From the NCBI RefSeq assembly GCF_020520425.1, contig NC_079492.1, positions 70,671,671 through 70,735,670 of the forward strand: a stretch of 64,000 bases of DNA, read 5' to 3'. Positions 1 to 10,925 of this stretch are shown piece by piece; positions within the stretch are counted from its first letter, which is position 1, and each line of letters begins with the position of its first letter. A model generated the notes under the pieces. It saw only the letters and a list, made by a program, of their open reading frames with translations. It was not told where the DNA came from and did not search any database. Position numbers and translations under genes: made by a program. The DNA comes from Spinacia oleracea (lineage: Eukaryota > Streptophyta > Magnoliopsida > Caryophyllales > Amaranthaceae).

Positions 1-290
1 CTCGCGCAGCGAGCGATGGCTCGCAGGATCGTGCGCTGGCAAGCGCGCGCAGCGAGCAATGGCTCGCATGAAGCGAGCGCTGGCGAGCGAGCGCAGCGAG
101 CGACGGCTCGCGTGCATCGAGTGCTGGCGCGCGCAGCGAACACCAGCTCGCGTGATGCCTTGTGAAGGAGAGCAGCAGCAGCGATGCGACGCAGCGCATG
201 GGCTGCGCGCACATGGCCAGCGATGGCTGTGTGCGTGTGGCCCATGGGCGTGCGTTGCGTGGGGTTGTTGCGTTGCGATTGGATCGTTTT
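1..290 (+). repeat. GC-rich palindromic repeat in the leader of element A
   Basis: A strongly GC-rich patch in an otherwise AT-rich leader. It consists of imperfect copies of a short palindromic unit (GCGAGCGATGGCTCGC and variants) separated by GCGCGCA-type spacers. The same patch occurs at 48740-49330 in element C, and a differently worded GC-rich patch at 16480-16900 in element B. Long reading frames here are low-complexity Ala/Arg artefacts of the repeat. It ends sharply in AT-rich sequence near 290. RNA copies could fold into strong hairpins. Confidence 0.75.
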
Positions 291-1718
291 GAAATTTTAA
301 TTTGAAATTTTCAGTTTACGTAATTTTAATTAATTTTAAAATTAATAATTTAAATTATTTTCTTGGATTTTAATTTTGAATATTGTAATTATAATAAATT
401 TTATTTATTCTAATTATTTTACTAAAATTAAAATCATGAATTAATTTAAATACGACTGAAATTAAATTAAACTTTTTGGATTCAATTATAAATTTATATG
501 AGCTTTAAATTTTAATTAAATTTGTATGTTTCCGGTTAGACTAGAAATACATTTTTATGTTTAAAATTAGTAAAGCATATGAATTTATTGGTTTAAGTGG
601 GAGCCCTTTTAGTCATAAACTCTTGATTAGGTCTACAAATCCTTAAGGTTAAAACAACTTGATTAGAATTAATAAGAACTGAATAATTGGTAGATTATTG
701 GTGCCCTTGATTAATTGCTGCAAATGTTTACGTGATGCATAATGTGTTTTACTAACCAGCTATGTGGGCCATTCATGATAATGAATGGGTGAATGGTATA
801 TATTGTATATGTACTGTTTTGCAGGTTATGAAGTGACTAGTATGGCCCAAATAGGATAGAAAATATGGTCTGCGTACCATTAATTTGAATGTAATTGGTC
901 TAAAGTACCAAAGTTGTTTTTCAATTCAAATATGGTCTGCGTACCATCTAATAGTTGTAATTAGTTTTAATTATAGCTTATCCTATTTGAAGAAAATGGT
1001 GCCTCCCACGGAGATTTTCAAGACGGACTTTGAAGTTAAAGCTTCAAGATGAAGTCGGGCCATACTAGATCACATTTATCTTATGCATGTTTTAAGTTAT
1101 TTATTGCTTTTAAATATGTCTTAAAATGCATGAGATCAAAAGCTTGATTATGTTGCATGATTAAGGATTTTAGTTCACTTAAAATCTAACCAACATAGTA
1201 AGAGACTTAAGTTACAAACTTAAAAATTGAGTTAAAAGGTGCCATGCCAAAATATACACTTGCTTGGATATCCTTTACATCAATCTAGTAATAGTTTTCG
1301 CTCAGCGAGGTGTTACTTATTGGTCCTAAAGGGGCAAGGTACACAAATAATTGTGAGTACATGTTAGTTTTGGTGAAACTCAACGATATAAGTAAGGAGT
1401 CCTTTTATGTCGTGGCAAAATCGATAGGTTTACCTAATAAGTTCCTAGACGTACCTATCAACCAAGAATAGTTTCTAGACTATTAGCAAAAGGCTTTTGC
1501 TTACCTAAGATGTTTTAGGATTAAGTCGACAAACTGTGCTTAGTTCTTCAATGATTTTAGGATCTTGGAATCATTTTATTCACACCTGCCGGAACACATA
1601 ACTTGAATAAAATGCTTAATGAACATTGAATTATGCATGTATGCTAGAATTTAAGTTTATTAAGAGAAACTGTGAATGGTTATTTATTTGTTTATTCTTT
1701 TCAATTGTAGTTTTAAAT
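291..1718 (+). other. Untranslated leader of element A
   Basis: AT-rich, non-coding leader between the GC-rich repeat and the gag start. It is near-identical to about 49340-50670 of element C and, inverted, to about 15060-16400 of element B, with similarity ending close to 1600. It ends in a pyrimidine-rich run and TTGTAG at 1706-1710, immediately before the gag ATG, resembling a plant 3' splice site. Confidence 0.7.
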
Positions 1719-4700
1719 ATGGCAAACAACAATTCATTCAACATTCGATCAATTCTCGAAAAGGAGAAGTTGAACGGGAAAAACTTCCTTGACTGGCAAA
1801 GGAACTTGCAAATAGTTCTTATACAGGAAGAAAAGGAGTATGTCCTAGAAGAGGCGATGCCCGAAGCTGCAGGCGACGGGGTCACTCAGGCAGCCCTCAA
1901 TCGTTGGATTGATGCCAACAAGGATGTGAAATGTCTAATGCTCGCCACCATGAGTGCAGATCTGCAGAAAACGTTCATCAACTCAGATGCTTTCACAATC
2001 ATCAGTGAGTTGAAGAACATGTTCCAAGATCTGGCTCCAGTCGAAAGATTCGAGACTCATAGGCAAATTCTTGAGACCAAGCTTAAGAAAGGCGAGCCCG
2101 TAAGTCCACATGTTCTCAAAATGATTGGACTCATTGAGAATATGAGTCGGCTGGATCAGCAATTTTCTCAGGAAATGGCTATAGACACCATCCTCCATTC
2201 TCTTCATAGCGGGTATGATCAGTTCAAACTGAACTACAGTATGAATAGTCTGGACAAAACGCTCACTGAGCTTCACGGTATGCTGAAGACCGCTGAAAAG
2301 ACGCTCAAAAATGATAAGCAGGATGTGCTTATGGTGCGTGGGGGCAAGTTCAAGAAATCTGGAAAGAAGAGGAATGCTAAGAAAGGTGGAAACAAGGCCA
2401 GCCCAACTAAGCAAACTGGCGCCAAATCTGTAAAGAGGAAGGTCAGTCAACCCACTTCTGAATCCGAATGCTTCTACTGCAAGAAGAAGGGGCATTGGAA
2501 GAGAGATTGCTTGAAGCTAAAGGAAGATCAGAAGAACGGAACAGTCGTTCCATCTTCAGGTATTTTCATTATAGACTGTATACTTGCTAATTCAACTTCT
2601 TGGGTATTAGATACAGGTTGTGGCTCACACTTATGTTCCAATCCACAGGGACTAAGAAGAAGTAGAAAGTTAAGCAAGGGTGAAGTCGACCTACGAGTGG
2701 GAAATGGAGCACGGATTGCTGCATTAGCTGTAGGAACTTACTATTTGTCGTTGCCCTCCGGGCTAGTTTTGGAACTGGAAGAATGTTTCCATGTTCCAAG
2801 TCTTACTAAAAACATCATTTCAGTTTCTTGCTTAGATGCTAAGGGATTTTCCTTTTTAATAAAAGACAATAGTTGTTCGTTTTATTTTAAAGAGATGTTT
2901 TGTGGATCTGCTAGATTAGTCAATGGACTTTATTTATTAGATCACGACAAACAAGTATATAACATAAATACCAAAAGGGCCAAAAAGGATGATTCAGATC
3001 TCACCTATCTGTTGCATTGTCGATTAGGCCATATAAACTTGAAACGCTTAGAAAGACTTCAAAAGGAAGGAATTCTAGAACCATTTGACTTAGAGGATTA
3101 TGGTAAATGCGAATCATGTTTACTTGGCAAAATGACAAAGCAACCTTTCTCTAAAGTTGGAGAAATAGCAAATGAACTATTGGGTTTAATCCATACAGAT
3201 GTATGTGGACCAATGAGTACAAATGCTAGGGGTGGTTTCAGCTACTTTATCACTTTCACTGATGACTTCAGTAGATATGGTTATGTCTACCTAATGAAGC
3301 ATAAGTCTGAATCCTTTGACAAATTCAAGGAATTTCAGAGTGAAGTAGAGAATCAATTAGGCAAGAAGATTAAGGCACTGCGGTCTGATAGAGGCGGTGA
3401 ATATCTGAGCTATGAATTTGATGACCATCTGAAAGAATGTGGAATTCTATCAGAATTGACTCCTCCTGGAACACCACAATGGAACGGTGTGTCGGAACGG
3501 AGGAACAGAACCTTGCTAGACATGGTCAGGTCAATGATGGGTCAAGCCAAACTTCCATTAGAATTTTGGGGACATGCACTAAATACAGCTGCACTCACTA
3601 TAAATAGAGCTCCGTCTAAAGCTGTCGAAAAGACTCCATATGAATTATGGTTTGGAAAGCCTCCAAATGTGTCTTTTCTGAAGATTTGGGGATGTGAAGT
3701 ATACGTCAAACGATTGATTTCAGACAAACTTCATCCAAAATCTGACAAATGTATCCTTGTGGGCTATCCAAAGGAAACAAAGGGGTATTACTTCTACAAT
3801 ACATCTGAGAACAAGGTGTTTGTTGCTCGAGATGGTGTCTTTTTGGAGAAAGATCACATTTCCAAAATGACAAGTGGGAGAAAAGTAGACCTCGAAGAAA
3901 TTCGAGTCGAACAACAAACTCTAGAGAATGCTCAAGATGACATTCAGGATGAAACTCAGAGATCTTTAGAAGAATCTGGTGAGAATCATGGTCAAACTAG
4001 AAATGTTACCCCGCGTAGATCGCAAAGATATAGATCTCAACCGGAAAGGTACTTAGGTATTTTGACGAACGAGAGCTATGACGTTCTATTACTTGAAAGT
4101 GATGAACCTACGACTTACAAACAAGCTATGACGAGCCCTAGCTCCAAGCAATGGCAAGAAGCCATGCAATCTGAATTAGACTCCATGTCTGAAAACCAAG
4201 TATGGGATTTGGTCGATTTGCCAGATGGCTACCAAGCCATTGGAAGCAAATGGGTTTTCAAACTGAAAAAGGACAAAGATGGGAAACTTGAAGTTTTCAA
4301 AGCTAGATTGGTTGCAAAAGGTTACAGGAAAGTCCACGGTGTGGATTACGATGAAACCTTTTCACCAGTTGCAATGCTAAAGTCTATTCGGATAATGTTA
4401 TCAATCGCTGCATATTACAATTACGAAATATGGCAGATGGATGTCAAAACTGCTTTCTTAAACGGCGTTTTAACAGAAACTGTGTTTATGACACAGCCTG
4501 AAGGTTTTGAGGATCCAAAGAATGCTAAAAAGGTATGCAAGCTAAAGAAGTCAATCTACGGATTGAAGCAGGCATCCAGGAGCTGGAATATACGTTTTGA
4601 TGAAGCAGTCAGTGACTTTGGTTTCATCAAGAACGCAGATGAATCTTGTGTATACAAGAAGGTCAGTGGGAGCAAGATTTCTTTCCTAGTATTATATGTC

Positions 4701-5684
4701 GACGACATATTACTTATCGGAAATGACATTCCTATGTTGAACTCTGTCAAGATTTGGCTTGGGAAATGTTTTTCGATGAAAGATCTAGGAGAAGCACAGT
4801 ACATATTGGGCATCAAGATTTACAGAGATAGATCTAAAAGGATGATTGGACTTATTCAAAGCACTTATATTAATAAGGTGCTTGATAGGTTCAAGATGGC
4901 GGACTCCAAGCGAGGCTACCTACCCATGTCTCATGGAATGACTCTAAGCAAGAATCGGTGCCCAAAAACACTTGATGAGCGTAGACGAATGAATGGGATT
5001 CCATATGCATCATTGATTGGTTCAATAATGTATGCTATGATATGTACACGCCCGGATGTTGCGTACGCACTCAGTGCTACGAGCAGATACCAGTCAGACC
5101 CAGGAGAGGCGCATTGGACTGCTGCCAAGAATATTCTGAAGTACCTAAAAAGGCACAAAGATGACTTCCTGGTCTATGGTGGAGATGATGAATTAATTGT
5201 TAAAGGCTATACGGACGCAAGTTTCCAAACCGACAAAGATGATTTCAGATCACAGTCTGGGTTTGTCTTCTACCTCAACGGAGGAGCAGTAAGCTGGAAA
5301 AGTGCTAAGCAAAGCACCATTGCGGATTCTACAACTGAAGCGGAGTACATTGCTGCACATGAAGCAGCAAAGGAAGCTATATGGCTAAGGAAGTTCATAG
5401 GTGAACTTGGTGTAGTCCCCTCCATTAAAGGACCAATAGCCCTATATTGTGATAATAACGGAGCTATTGCACAGGCAAAGGAGCCTAGACACCACCAGAG
5501 AGTCAAGCATGTACTTCGTAGATTTCACCTTCTACGAGAGTTCGTTGAAAGAAAAGAAGTCGAGATAAACAAGATCGGAACTGATGACAACATATCAGAT
5601 CCATTGACTAAACCTCTGCCGCAGGCGAAGCACAACTCGCACACTGCAGCTATGGGAATCAAGCATATTGGAGAATGGCTTTGA
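1719..5684 (+). CDS. Copia gag-pol polyprotein, intact
   Basis: Single uninterrupted polyprotein of 1321 aa from the ATG at 1719. The frame is open from an upstream ATG at 1626, but the extra 31 residues look non-coding; a gag-like start (MANNNSFNIRS) begins at 1719. Residue numbers here count from 1626. In order: gag; a CCHC zinc knuckle (CFYCKKKGHWKRDC, from residue 282); aspartic protease with DTG at 329-331; GAG-pre-integrase; integrase with D525, D588 and E624 (D-35-E spacing); reverse transcriptase with YVDD at 1024-1027; RNase H with YTDAS (D1197). The order protease-integrase-RT-RNase H defines Ty1/copia. All catalytic residues are present and there is no frameshift or stop, so this copy could be active and could supply proteins to the defective relatives in this window. 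Confidence 0.95.
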   Translation: MANNNSFNIRSILEKEKLNGKNFLDWQRNLQIVLIQEEKEYVLEEAMPEAAGDGVTQAALNRWIDANKDVKCLMLATMSADLQKTFINSDAFTIISELKNMFQDLAPVERFETHRQILETKLKKGEPVSPHVLKMIGLIENMSRLDQQFSQEMAIDTILHSLHSGYDQFKLNYSMNSLDKTLTELHGMLKTAEKTLKNDKQDVLMVRGGKFKKSGKKRNAKKGGNKASPTKQTGAKSVKRKVSQPTSESECFYCKKKGHWKRDCLKLKEDQKNGTVVPSSGIFIIDCILANSTSWVLDTGCGSHLCSNPQGLRRSRKLSKGEVDLRVGNGARIAALAVGTYYLSLPSGLVLELEECFHVPSLTKNIISVSCLDAKGFSFLIKDNSCSFYFKEMFCGSARLVNGLYLLDHDKQVYNINTKRAKKDDSDLTYLLHCRLGHINLKRLERLQKEGILEPFDLEDYGKCESCLLGKMTKQPFSKVGEIANELLGLIHTDVCGPMSTNARGGFSYFITFTDDFSRYGYVYLMKHKSESFDKFKEFQSEVENQLGKKIKALRSDRGGEYLSYEFDDHLKECGILSELTPPGTPQWNGVSERRNRTLLDMVRSMMGQAKLPLEFWGHALNTAALTINRAPSKAVEKTPYELWFGKPPNVSFLKIWGCEVYVKRLISDKLHPKSDKCILVGYPKETKGYYFYNTSENKVFVARDGVFLEKDHISKMTSGRKVDLEEIRVEQQTLENAQDDIQDETQRSLEESGENHGQTRNVTPRRSQRYRSQPERYLGILTNESYDVLLLESDEPTTYKQAMTSPSSKQWQEAMQSELDSMSENQVWDLVDLPDGYQAIGSKWVFKLKKDKDGKLEVFKARLVAKGYRKVHGVDYDETFSPVAMLKSIRIMLSIAAYYNYEIWQMDVKTAFLNGVLTETVFMTQPEGFEDPKNAKKVCKLKKSIYGLKQASRSWNIRFDEAVSDFGFIKNADESCVYKKVSGSKISFLVLYVDDILLIGNDIPMLNSVKIWLGKCFSMKDLGEAQYILGIKIYRDRSKRMIGLIQSTYINKVLDRFKMADSKRGYLPMSHGMTLSKNRCPKTLDERRRMNGIPYASLIGSIMYAMICTRPDVAYALSATSRYQSDPGEAHWTAAKNILKYLKRHKDDFLVYGGDDELIVKGYTDASFQTDKDDFRSQSGFVFYLNGGAVSWKSAKQSTIADSTTEAEYIAAHEAAKEAIWLRKFIGELGVVPSIKGPIALYCDNNGAIAQAKEPRHHQRVKHVLRRFHLLREFVERKEVEINKIGTDDNISDPLTKPLPQAKHNSHTAAMGIKHIGEWL

Positions 5685-6549
5685 TGACCCTGTTTAATGT
5701 TTTAAAGTTTTAGAGTTTAAATCTTTGTAAAACATTATTGGTTAATCATTCACAATAAATGAAAAGAATTCATTTTTCCATTTAATTTGTGGTTTATTAA
5801 ATGATGAGTCCCTTCAATTTGACGATATATTCAAGATAGACTGTCAGGACCAGTCCTGTGACTAAGAAATGTCTATCAAGTGAACTTGAATGTCAAAGGT
5901 TGAAAATGGTCCCTAGTCGGAGTTTTCTATAAAATTGGACGCATAGAAAACGTTAGACGACTAGAATGCAAGATGACTAGTAGTTCTGTTTCTTGAACTA
6001 TGTGGACATGGCAATGTCATAATCATTTGCATAGATACTTACTTTGGGAAGACTAGTATCGGACAAGACCTATGAAACTTTACTGTAAGAGATGAAAATC
6101 TGTCATAAGTAAATTTCATTAAAATTATTAGACACTAAATCCTCAATACCTGAGTGATTTGAGATTACTTGTTTGAGAACTGGTTGCTTTGACGTTGACC
6201 AACCGTCGCACCGTTAAAGGAGGCTATAAAGGCAACGCTCAGGTAATCACCTATCAAACGAAGTCTAATCTCAAGATCGCAAGATTGGGATTGTCCTCCC
6301 ATAAATCGGGATGAGATGCTTAAAAGTTGTACAAGGCCACTCGGAGAGCTAGAAACTGTGAAATGCATGGCCGTGCTCGGATGAATCATAGGTTATGATT
6401 ATCTGTTTATTTGATCAGTTGAACTCTGAAACCGAGAAACACCTCTGGACATAATAAGGATGACAACTCTTACCTTATGTTCAAGAGCAAGCATCGAGCG
6501 ACAAAGGAATTAGGAAATGCACACTTGTCCCTAAGGACAAGTGGGAGAC
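5685..6549 (+). other. 3' spacer and polypurine tract of element A
   Basis: Non-coding sequence between the polyprotein stop and the 3' LTR. From about 5795 it matches 54810-55568 of element C and, inverted, 10126-10880 of element B. It ends in a purine-rich tract (ACAAGTGGGAGAC) directly before the LTR, the expected plus-strand primer site. A short inverted pair (ACTTGTCC / GGACAAGT) lies just before the tract. Confidence 0.75.
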
Positions 6550-7944
6550 TGAAGGAAATAATGCCCTTGGTCCAAGTATGCATTCAATGTTAAGTCTAAT
6601 AAATGCGGTTCAGTATTAATTAACAAGTTAATAATTCAGTGAGATCAAGTGAGCTGAATGCCTAGCTAGAGGCCGCTTCAGTTCAAGTGGAATTAATGAT
6701 ATTAATCCACAGCTTACTCTTGACTGAACCCGTAGGGTCACACAAATAGTACGTAAACGGATCAAGTATTTAATGGCATTAAATACTCCATCTATGGATA
6801 TTCGGAATCGACGGATCTTGGTTTCAGTGGGAGCTGAGATCGTCACAGGCAAGAAATGAATACTCCGGAAACGATGATATTGCCGGAAACGGAAATATGG
6901 ATCGTATCGGAAATATAAATATTATCCAAGTCGTAGATGTTGCCGGAAACGGAAACATGGTACGCATCGGAAAATATTATCGGAAATGGAAATATTGCCG
7001 GAATCGGAAATATTGCCGGAAACGGAAATATTGTCAGAATCGGAAATATTATCGGAATCGGAAAATAATTCCGGAAACGGAAATATTAAATATTTGTTCG
7101 AAACGGAAATTGATTCCGGAATAGGAAATATTGAATATTGTTCGTATCGGAAATGAATTCCGGAATCGGGAAATTAATCGGAAGCGTATCGTACGAATTA
7201 GCATCGGACGAGGCCTGCCAGACGAAGGCCCAGCACGAAGCCGGGCCATCGCCCAGCAAGCCAGCGCGCCACAAACGCACCAGCCAAGGCTGCGCCAGGC
7301 CCACCGCAAGGCAGGCCCAGCGCGCGCCAAGGCTACGGCAGCGTGTGGGCTTGCGGCAGTGGGCTGCGAGCTCGCGGGCTGCGCGCGCGCGTATGGCGCC
7401 CCTCGTGGGCTGCTGTGCGTGCGTGTGTGTTTGTGTGCTACTCGAATCCTAAAGCTACCGGGATTTGTCATATGCTTAAATCTAATCCTAAAAGATTTAG
7501 TTTATTTAATTAGAGTCCTAGTAGGATTATAATTAAATAAATTAGTATCCTAATAGGATTCCAAATCCTTTTCCATAACTTTATAAATAGGTTCCTAGGG
7601 TCACATATTTACATAGAGCATTCAAGTATTCAAAGTGAGTTTTTGAGAGCAAAATACAGTCATACAATTGCCTATAAAGTGCCGAAAATTCTAAGTACCT
7701 TAAAGGCGATTCTAGTTGGTCAATCTTAAGGCGGATCCGGACGTGCTGTGGACTATCTACGGAGGGACGACACTTAGAGTCCTAAAGACTTGTTCTTGTT
7801 CGGTTCGGGCGCAGCTAGGGAGGGCACGCAACAAAGAGTATGCATCTAAACTATGCTAAATGATTATGTGTAAATAATATGTTTTCCTGGCTTTATGGTT
7901 TTTCCGCATGATTTATGAATTGTCATATGTATCATAACCTAACA
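6550..7944 (+). repeat. 3' LTR of element A
   Basis: A 1395 bp LTR starting TGAAGGAAATA and ending ATAACCTAACA, with TG...CA termini. It contains, in order: a segment shared by all copies; a degenerate 18-bp minisatellite at about 6870-7190; a GC-rich island at about 7200-7430; and a TATA box (TATAAATA) at 7582-7589, followed by the presumed transcription start. The 74-140 aa reading frames within it come from the minisatellite and GC-rich island and are not genes. Confidence 0.93.
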
Positions 7945-8715
7945 CTTTCTTCTACATGATTCTATCTACAGTTTCCACGGATGAATCCCCTGCTAGATAA
8001 GGTAAATGCAGAGGGGGTGGTTGGTTATATACTATCTCATACGGTGTTAGCTGAGTGGATGAATGAGAGTGAGTATTGTACCACCATTCTGCCAGAGGTA
8101 ACCATAAACACCAATATTTAGGCTGATTTCCACACATACACCTCAAATAACATTCTAAGCATCGGTTTACTACTTCTGTTTGTCATCAGTCTCACGATGG
8201 TAAGAAGAAGATAGTAAGAACTTTATCCCGTGAAGAGAGAACAACCCTTTCCAAAACTTGCTCAAAAACACAACATCTCTATCACTCACTATACTCTTGG
8301 GCCACCCATGGGCTTGAAAACGTTGTCCAAGTAGGCTTGCGCTACTTGTATAGCAGAAAAAGGATGTGCTAGTGCAATAAAATGAGCATACTTTCTCAAT
8401 CTATCCACTACGACCAAAACTACCTCCTTACCCATGGATTTAGGCAACCTAGTTACAAAGTCCATGGATATATCCAACCACACTTCTTCTGGTATAGGAA
8501 GTGGTTGTAATAAACCCGGATATGCAGATGCATCATATTTGGATGCCTGACATGCTACACACTCTCTTACAAACTGCCTCACAGTTTTACTCATGCCTCT
8601 CCAGTAAAACACACTCTTCAACCTTGTTAGAGTCAAATCTCTGCCTGAATGACCCCCTTCTAGTGATGAATGCTGCTAGTGAATCAATTTTTCCCTCAAT
8701 ATTGAATCAGGTCCC
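7945..8715 (-). pseudogene. Ty3/gypsy chromovirus integrase fragment (3' part of interrupted element)
   Basis: Minus-strand integrase of a gypsy element, decayed by frame breaks. Next to 8710 lies an HHCC zinc-binding region (HSSLEGGHSG and CVACQASK), then the integrase core (VWLDISMDFVTRLP), then, after a frame break near 8289, a C-terminal part with WLPLAEWWYNT and LTPYEIVY, typical of plant chromoviruses. It is cut at 8715 by the insertion of element B and at 7945 by the 3' LTR of element A. Its upstream half lies at 19092-20303. Confidence 0.88.
8711..8715. repeat. Target-site duplication GTCCC, left copy (element B)
   Basis: GTCCC flanks the TGTTAGGTT terminus of element B and is repeated at 19092-19096 after the other terminus. 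Keeping one copy restores the reading frame of the interrupted gypsy pol gene, independently confirming the insertion boundary. Confidence 0.9.
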
Positions 8716-10125
8716 TGTTAGGTTAAGATACATATGAAAAACATAAATCATGCGGTAAACCTTAATGCCAGGAAACATATTATTTACAGATAATCAGTTA
8801 GCATAATTCACATGCATACACTTTGTAGCGTGCCCTCCCTAGCTGCGCCCGAACCAAACAAGAACAAGTCTTTAGGACTCCAAGTGTCGTCCCTCCGTAG
8901 ATAGTCCACAACACGTCCGGATCCGCCTTAAGATTGACCAACTAGAATCGCCCTTAAGGTACTATAATTTTCGGCTAATATGGGCAAGTAATATGACTGA
9001 TTTTTCTGCTCAAAAATCACGGCTTTTATTGTATGAATACTTGTTAAAAAACTTGTGTATAAATTTATGACCCTAGGCATATATTTATAGAACAATGGAA
9101 AAGGATTTCGAATCCTGTTAGAATACTAATTAATTAATTTGAATCCTTTCAGAACTCTAAATAAATAATTTTATCTTTTAGGATTAGGATTTAATCATAG
9201 CACAAATTCCGATAGCTTTAGGATTCGTATAGCACGCACACGAGCACCGCACGAGCATCGCACACCTGCGCGCATGCCTCGCGGCCCACGCTGTGCGCAC
9301 AGCGCTTTGGCCCAATGCTCGCAGCCCATTAGCTGAGCGCGCGCGCCATGCCAGCTGGGCCTGGCCTTGCGCTGGGCCTGGCGAGGCATTGGCGTGTACT
9401 GATGCGTGTGGCTTGCTGGGCGACGGCCTGGCTTCGTGCTGGGCCTTCGTCTTAGCAAGCCTCGTCCGATGCTTATTCGTCGGATACGCTTCCGATTAAA
9501 TTCCCGATTCCGGAGTTCATTTCCGATACGAACAATATTTAACATTTCCGATTCCGGAATTAATTTCCGTTTCGAACAAATATTTAATATTTCCGTTTCC
9601 GGAATTATTTTCCGATTCCGATAATATTTCCGATTCTGACAATATTTCCGTTTCCAGCAATATTTCTTATTCCGGCAATATTTCCATTTCCGATAATATT
9701 TTCCGATACGTACCATGTTTCCGTTTCCAGCAACATCTACGACTTGGATAATATTTATATTTCCGATACGATCCATATTTCCGTTTCCGGCAATATCATC
9801 GTTTCCGGAGTATTCATTTACTTGCCTTTGACGATCTCAGCTCCCACTGAAACCAAGATCCGTCGATTCCGAATATCCATAGATGGAGTATTTAATGCCA
9901 TTAAATACTTGATTCGTTTACATACTATTTGTGTGACCCTACGGGTTCAGTCAAGAGTAAGCTGTGGATTAATATCATTAATTCCACTTGAACTGAAGCG
10001 GCCTCTAGCTAGGCATTCAGCTCACTTGATCTCACTGAATTATTAACTTGTTTAATTAATACTGAACCGCATTTATTAGACTTAACATTAAATGCATACT
10101 TGGACCAAGGGCATTATTTCCTTCA
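8716..10125 (-). repeat. 3' LTR of element B
   Basis: Inverted LTR, reading TGTTAGGTT...TTCCTTCA on the plus strand. It holds the 18-bp minisatellite (about 9500-9830) and a GC-rich island (about 9230-9480) whose sequence differs considerably from that of element A. The polypurine tract complement (GTCTCCCACTTGT) follows at 10126. Confidence 0.92.
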
Positions 10126-10925
10126 GTCTCCCACTTGTCCTTAGGGACAAGTGTGCATTTCCTAATTCCTTTGTCGCTCGATGCTTGCTCTTGAACATAA
10201 GGTAAGAGTTGTCATCCTTATTATGTCCAGAGGTGTTTCTCGGTTTCAGAGTTCAACTGATCAAATAAACAGATAATCATAGCCTATGATTCATCTGAGC
10301 ACGGCCATGCATTTTACAGTTTCTAGCTCTCCGAGTGGCCTTGTACAACTTTCAGCATCTCATCCCGATTTATGGGAGGACAATCCCAATCTTGCGATCT
10401 TGAGATTAGACTTCGTTTGATAGGTGATTACCTGAGGTTGCCTTTATAGTCTCCTTTTACGGTGCGACGGTTGACAACGTCAAAGTAAGCAGTTCTTAAA
10501 CAAGAAATCTCAAATCACTCAGGTATTTGAGGATTAGTGTCTAATAATTTTAATGAAATTTACTTATGACAGATTTTCATCTCTTACAGTAAAGTTTCAT
10601 AGGTCTGTCCGATACTAGTCTTCCCAAAGTAAGTATATATGCAAATGATTACGACATTGCCATGTCCACATAGTTCAAGAAACAGAACTACTAGTCATCT
10701 TGCATTCTAGTCGTCCAACGTTTTCTATGCGTCCATCTTTATAGAAAACTCCGACCAGGGACCATTTTCAACTTTTGACATTCAAGTTCACTTGATATAC
10801 ATTTCTTAGTCACAGGACTGGTCCTGACAATCTATCTTGAATATATCGTCAAATTGAAGGGACTCATCATTTAATACTAAACCAAGATTAAATGGAATAT
10901 GAAAATACATTTCATATATGATAAA
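10126..10925 (-). other. 3' spacer of element B
   Basis: Non-coding spacer with the purine tract beside the 3' LTR. It is the inverted equivalent of 5795-6549 in element A and 54810-55568 in element C, with only scattered differences. Confidence 0.7.

Larger units (their letters stand above)
1..7944 (+). mobile_element. Autonomous Ty1/copia LTR retrotransposon, element A (5' end outside window)
   Basis: A plus-strand copia element. The window opens inside its untranslated leader; the polyprotein ORF (1719-5684) is intact, followed by a 3' spacer, a polypurine tract ending at 6549 and a complete 3' LTR (6550-7944). In the related element at 46593-56959 the sequence matching position 1 lies about 1 kb after the 5' LTR, so this copy should begin roughly 2.4 kb to the left. 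The LTR start (TGAAGGAAATAATGCCC), LTR length and gag sequence suggest the Angela/BARE-like part of the Tork clade; that lineage is an inference. It abuts the integrase end of a minus-strand gypsy element, so it probably inserted there; the duplication cannot be checked because its 5' end is missing. Confidence 0.93.

Noticed and set aside
1626-1718. Upstream ATG of the copia ORF (31 extra residues)
   Set aside because: The extension is hydrophobic and unlike gag, overlaps a splice-acceptor-like tract, and a typical gag start follows at 1719.
9195-9776. A 193-codon frame starting MDRIGNINIIQ, found also at 6897, 18272, 46940 and 55916
   Set aside because: Repeated in every LTR of one family and produced by the 18-bp minisatellite plus the GC-rich island; it overlaps LTR regulatory sequence and differs by frameshift among copies.
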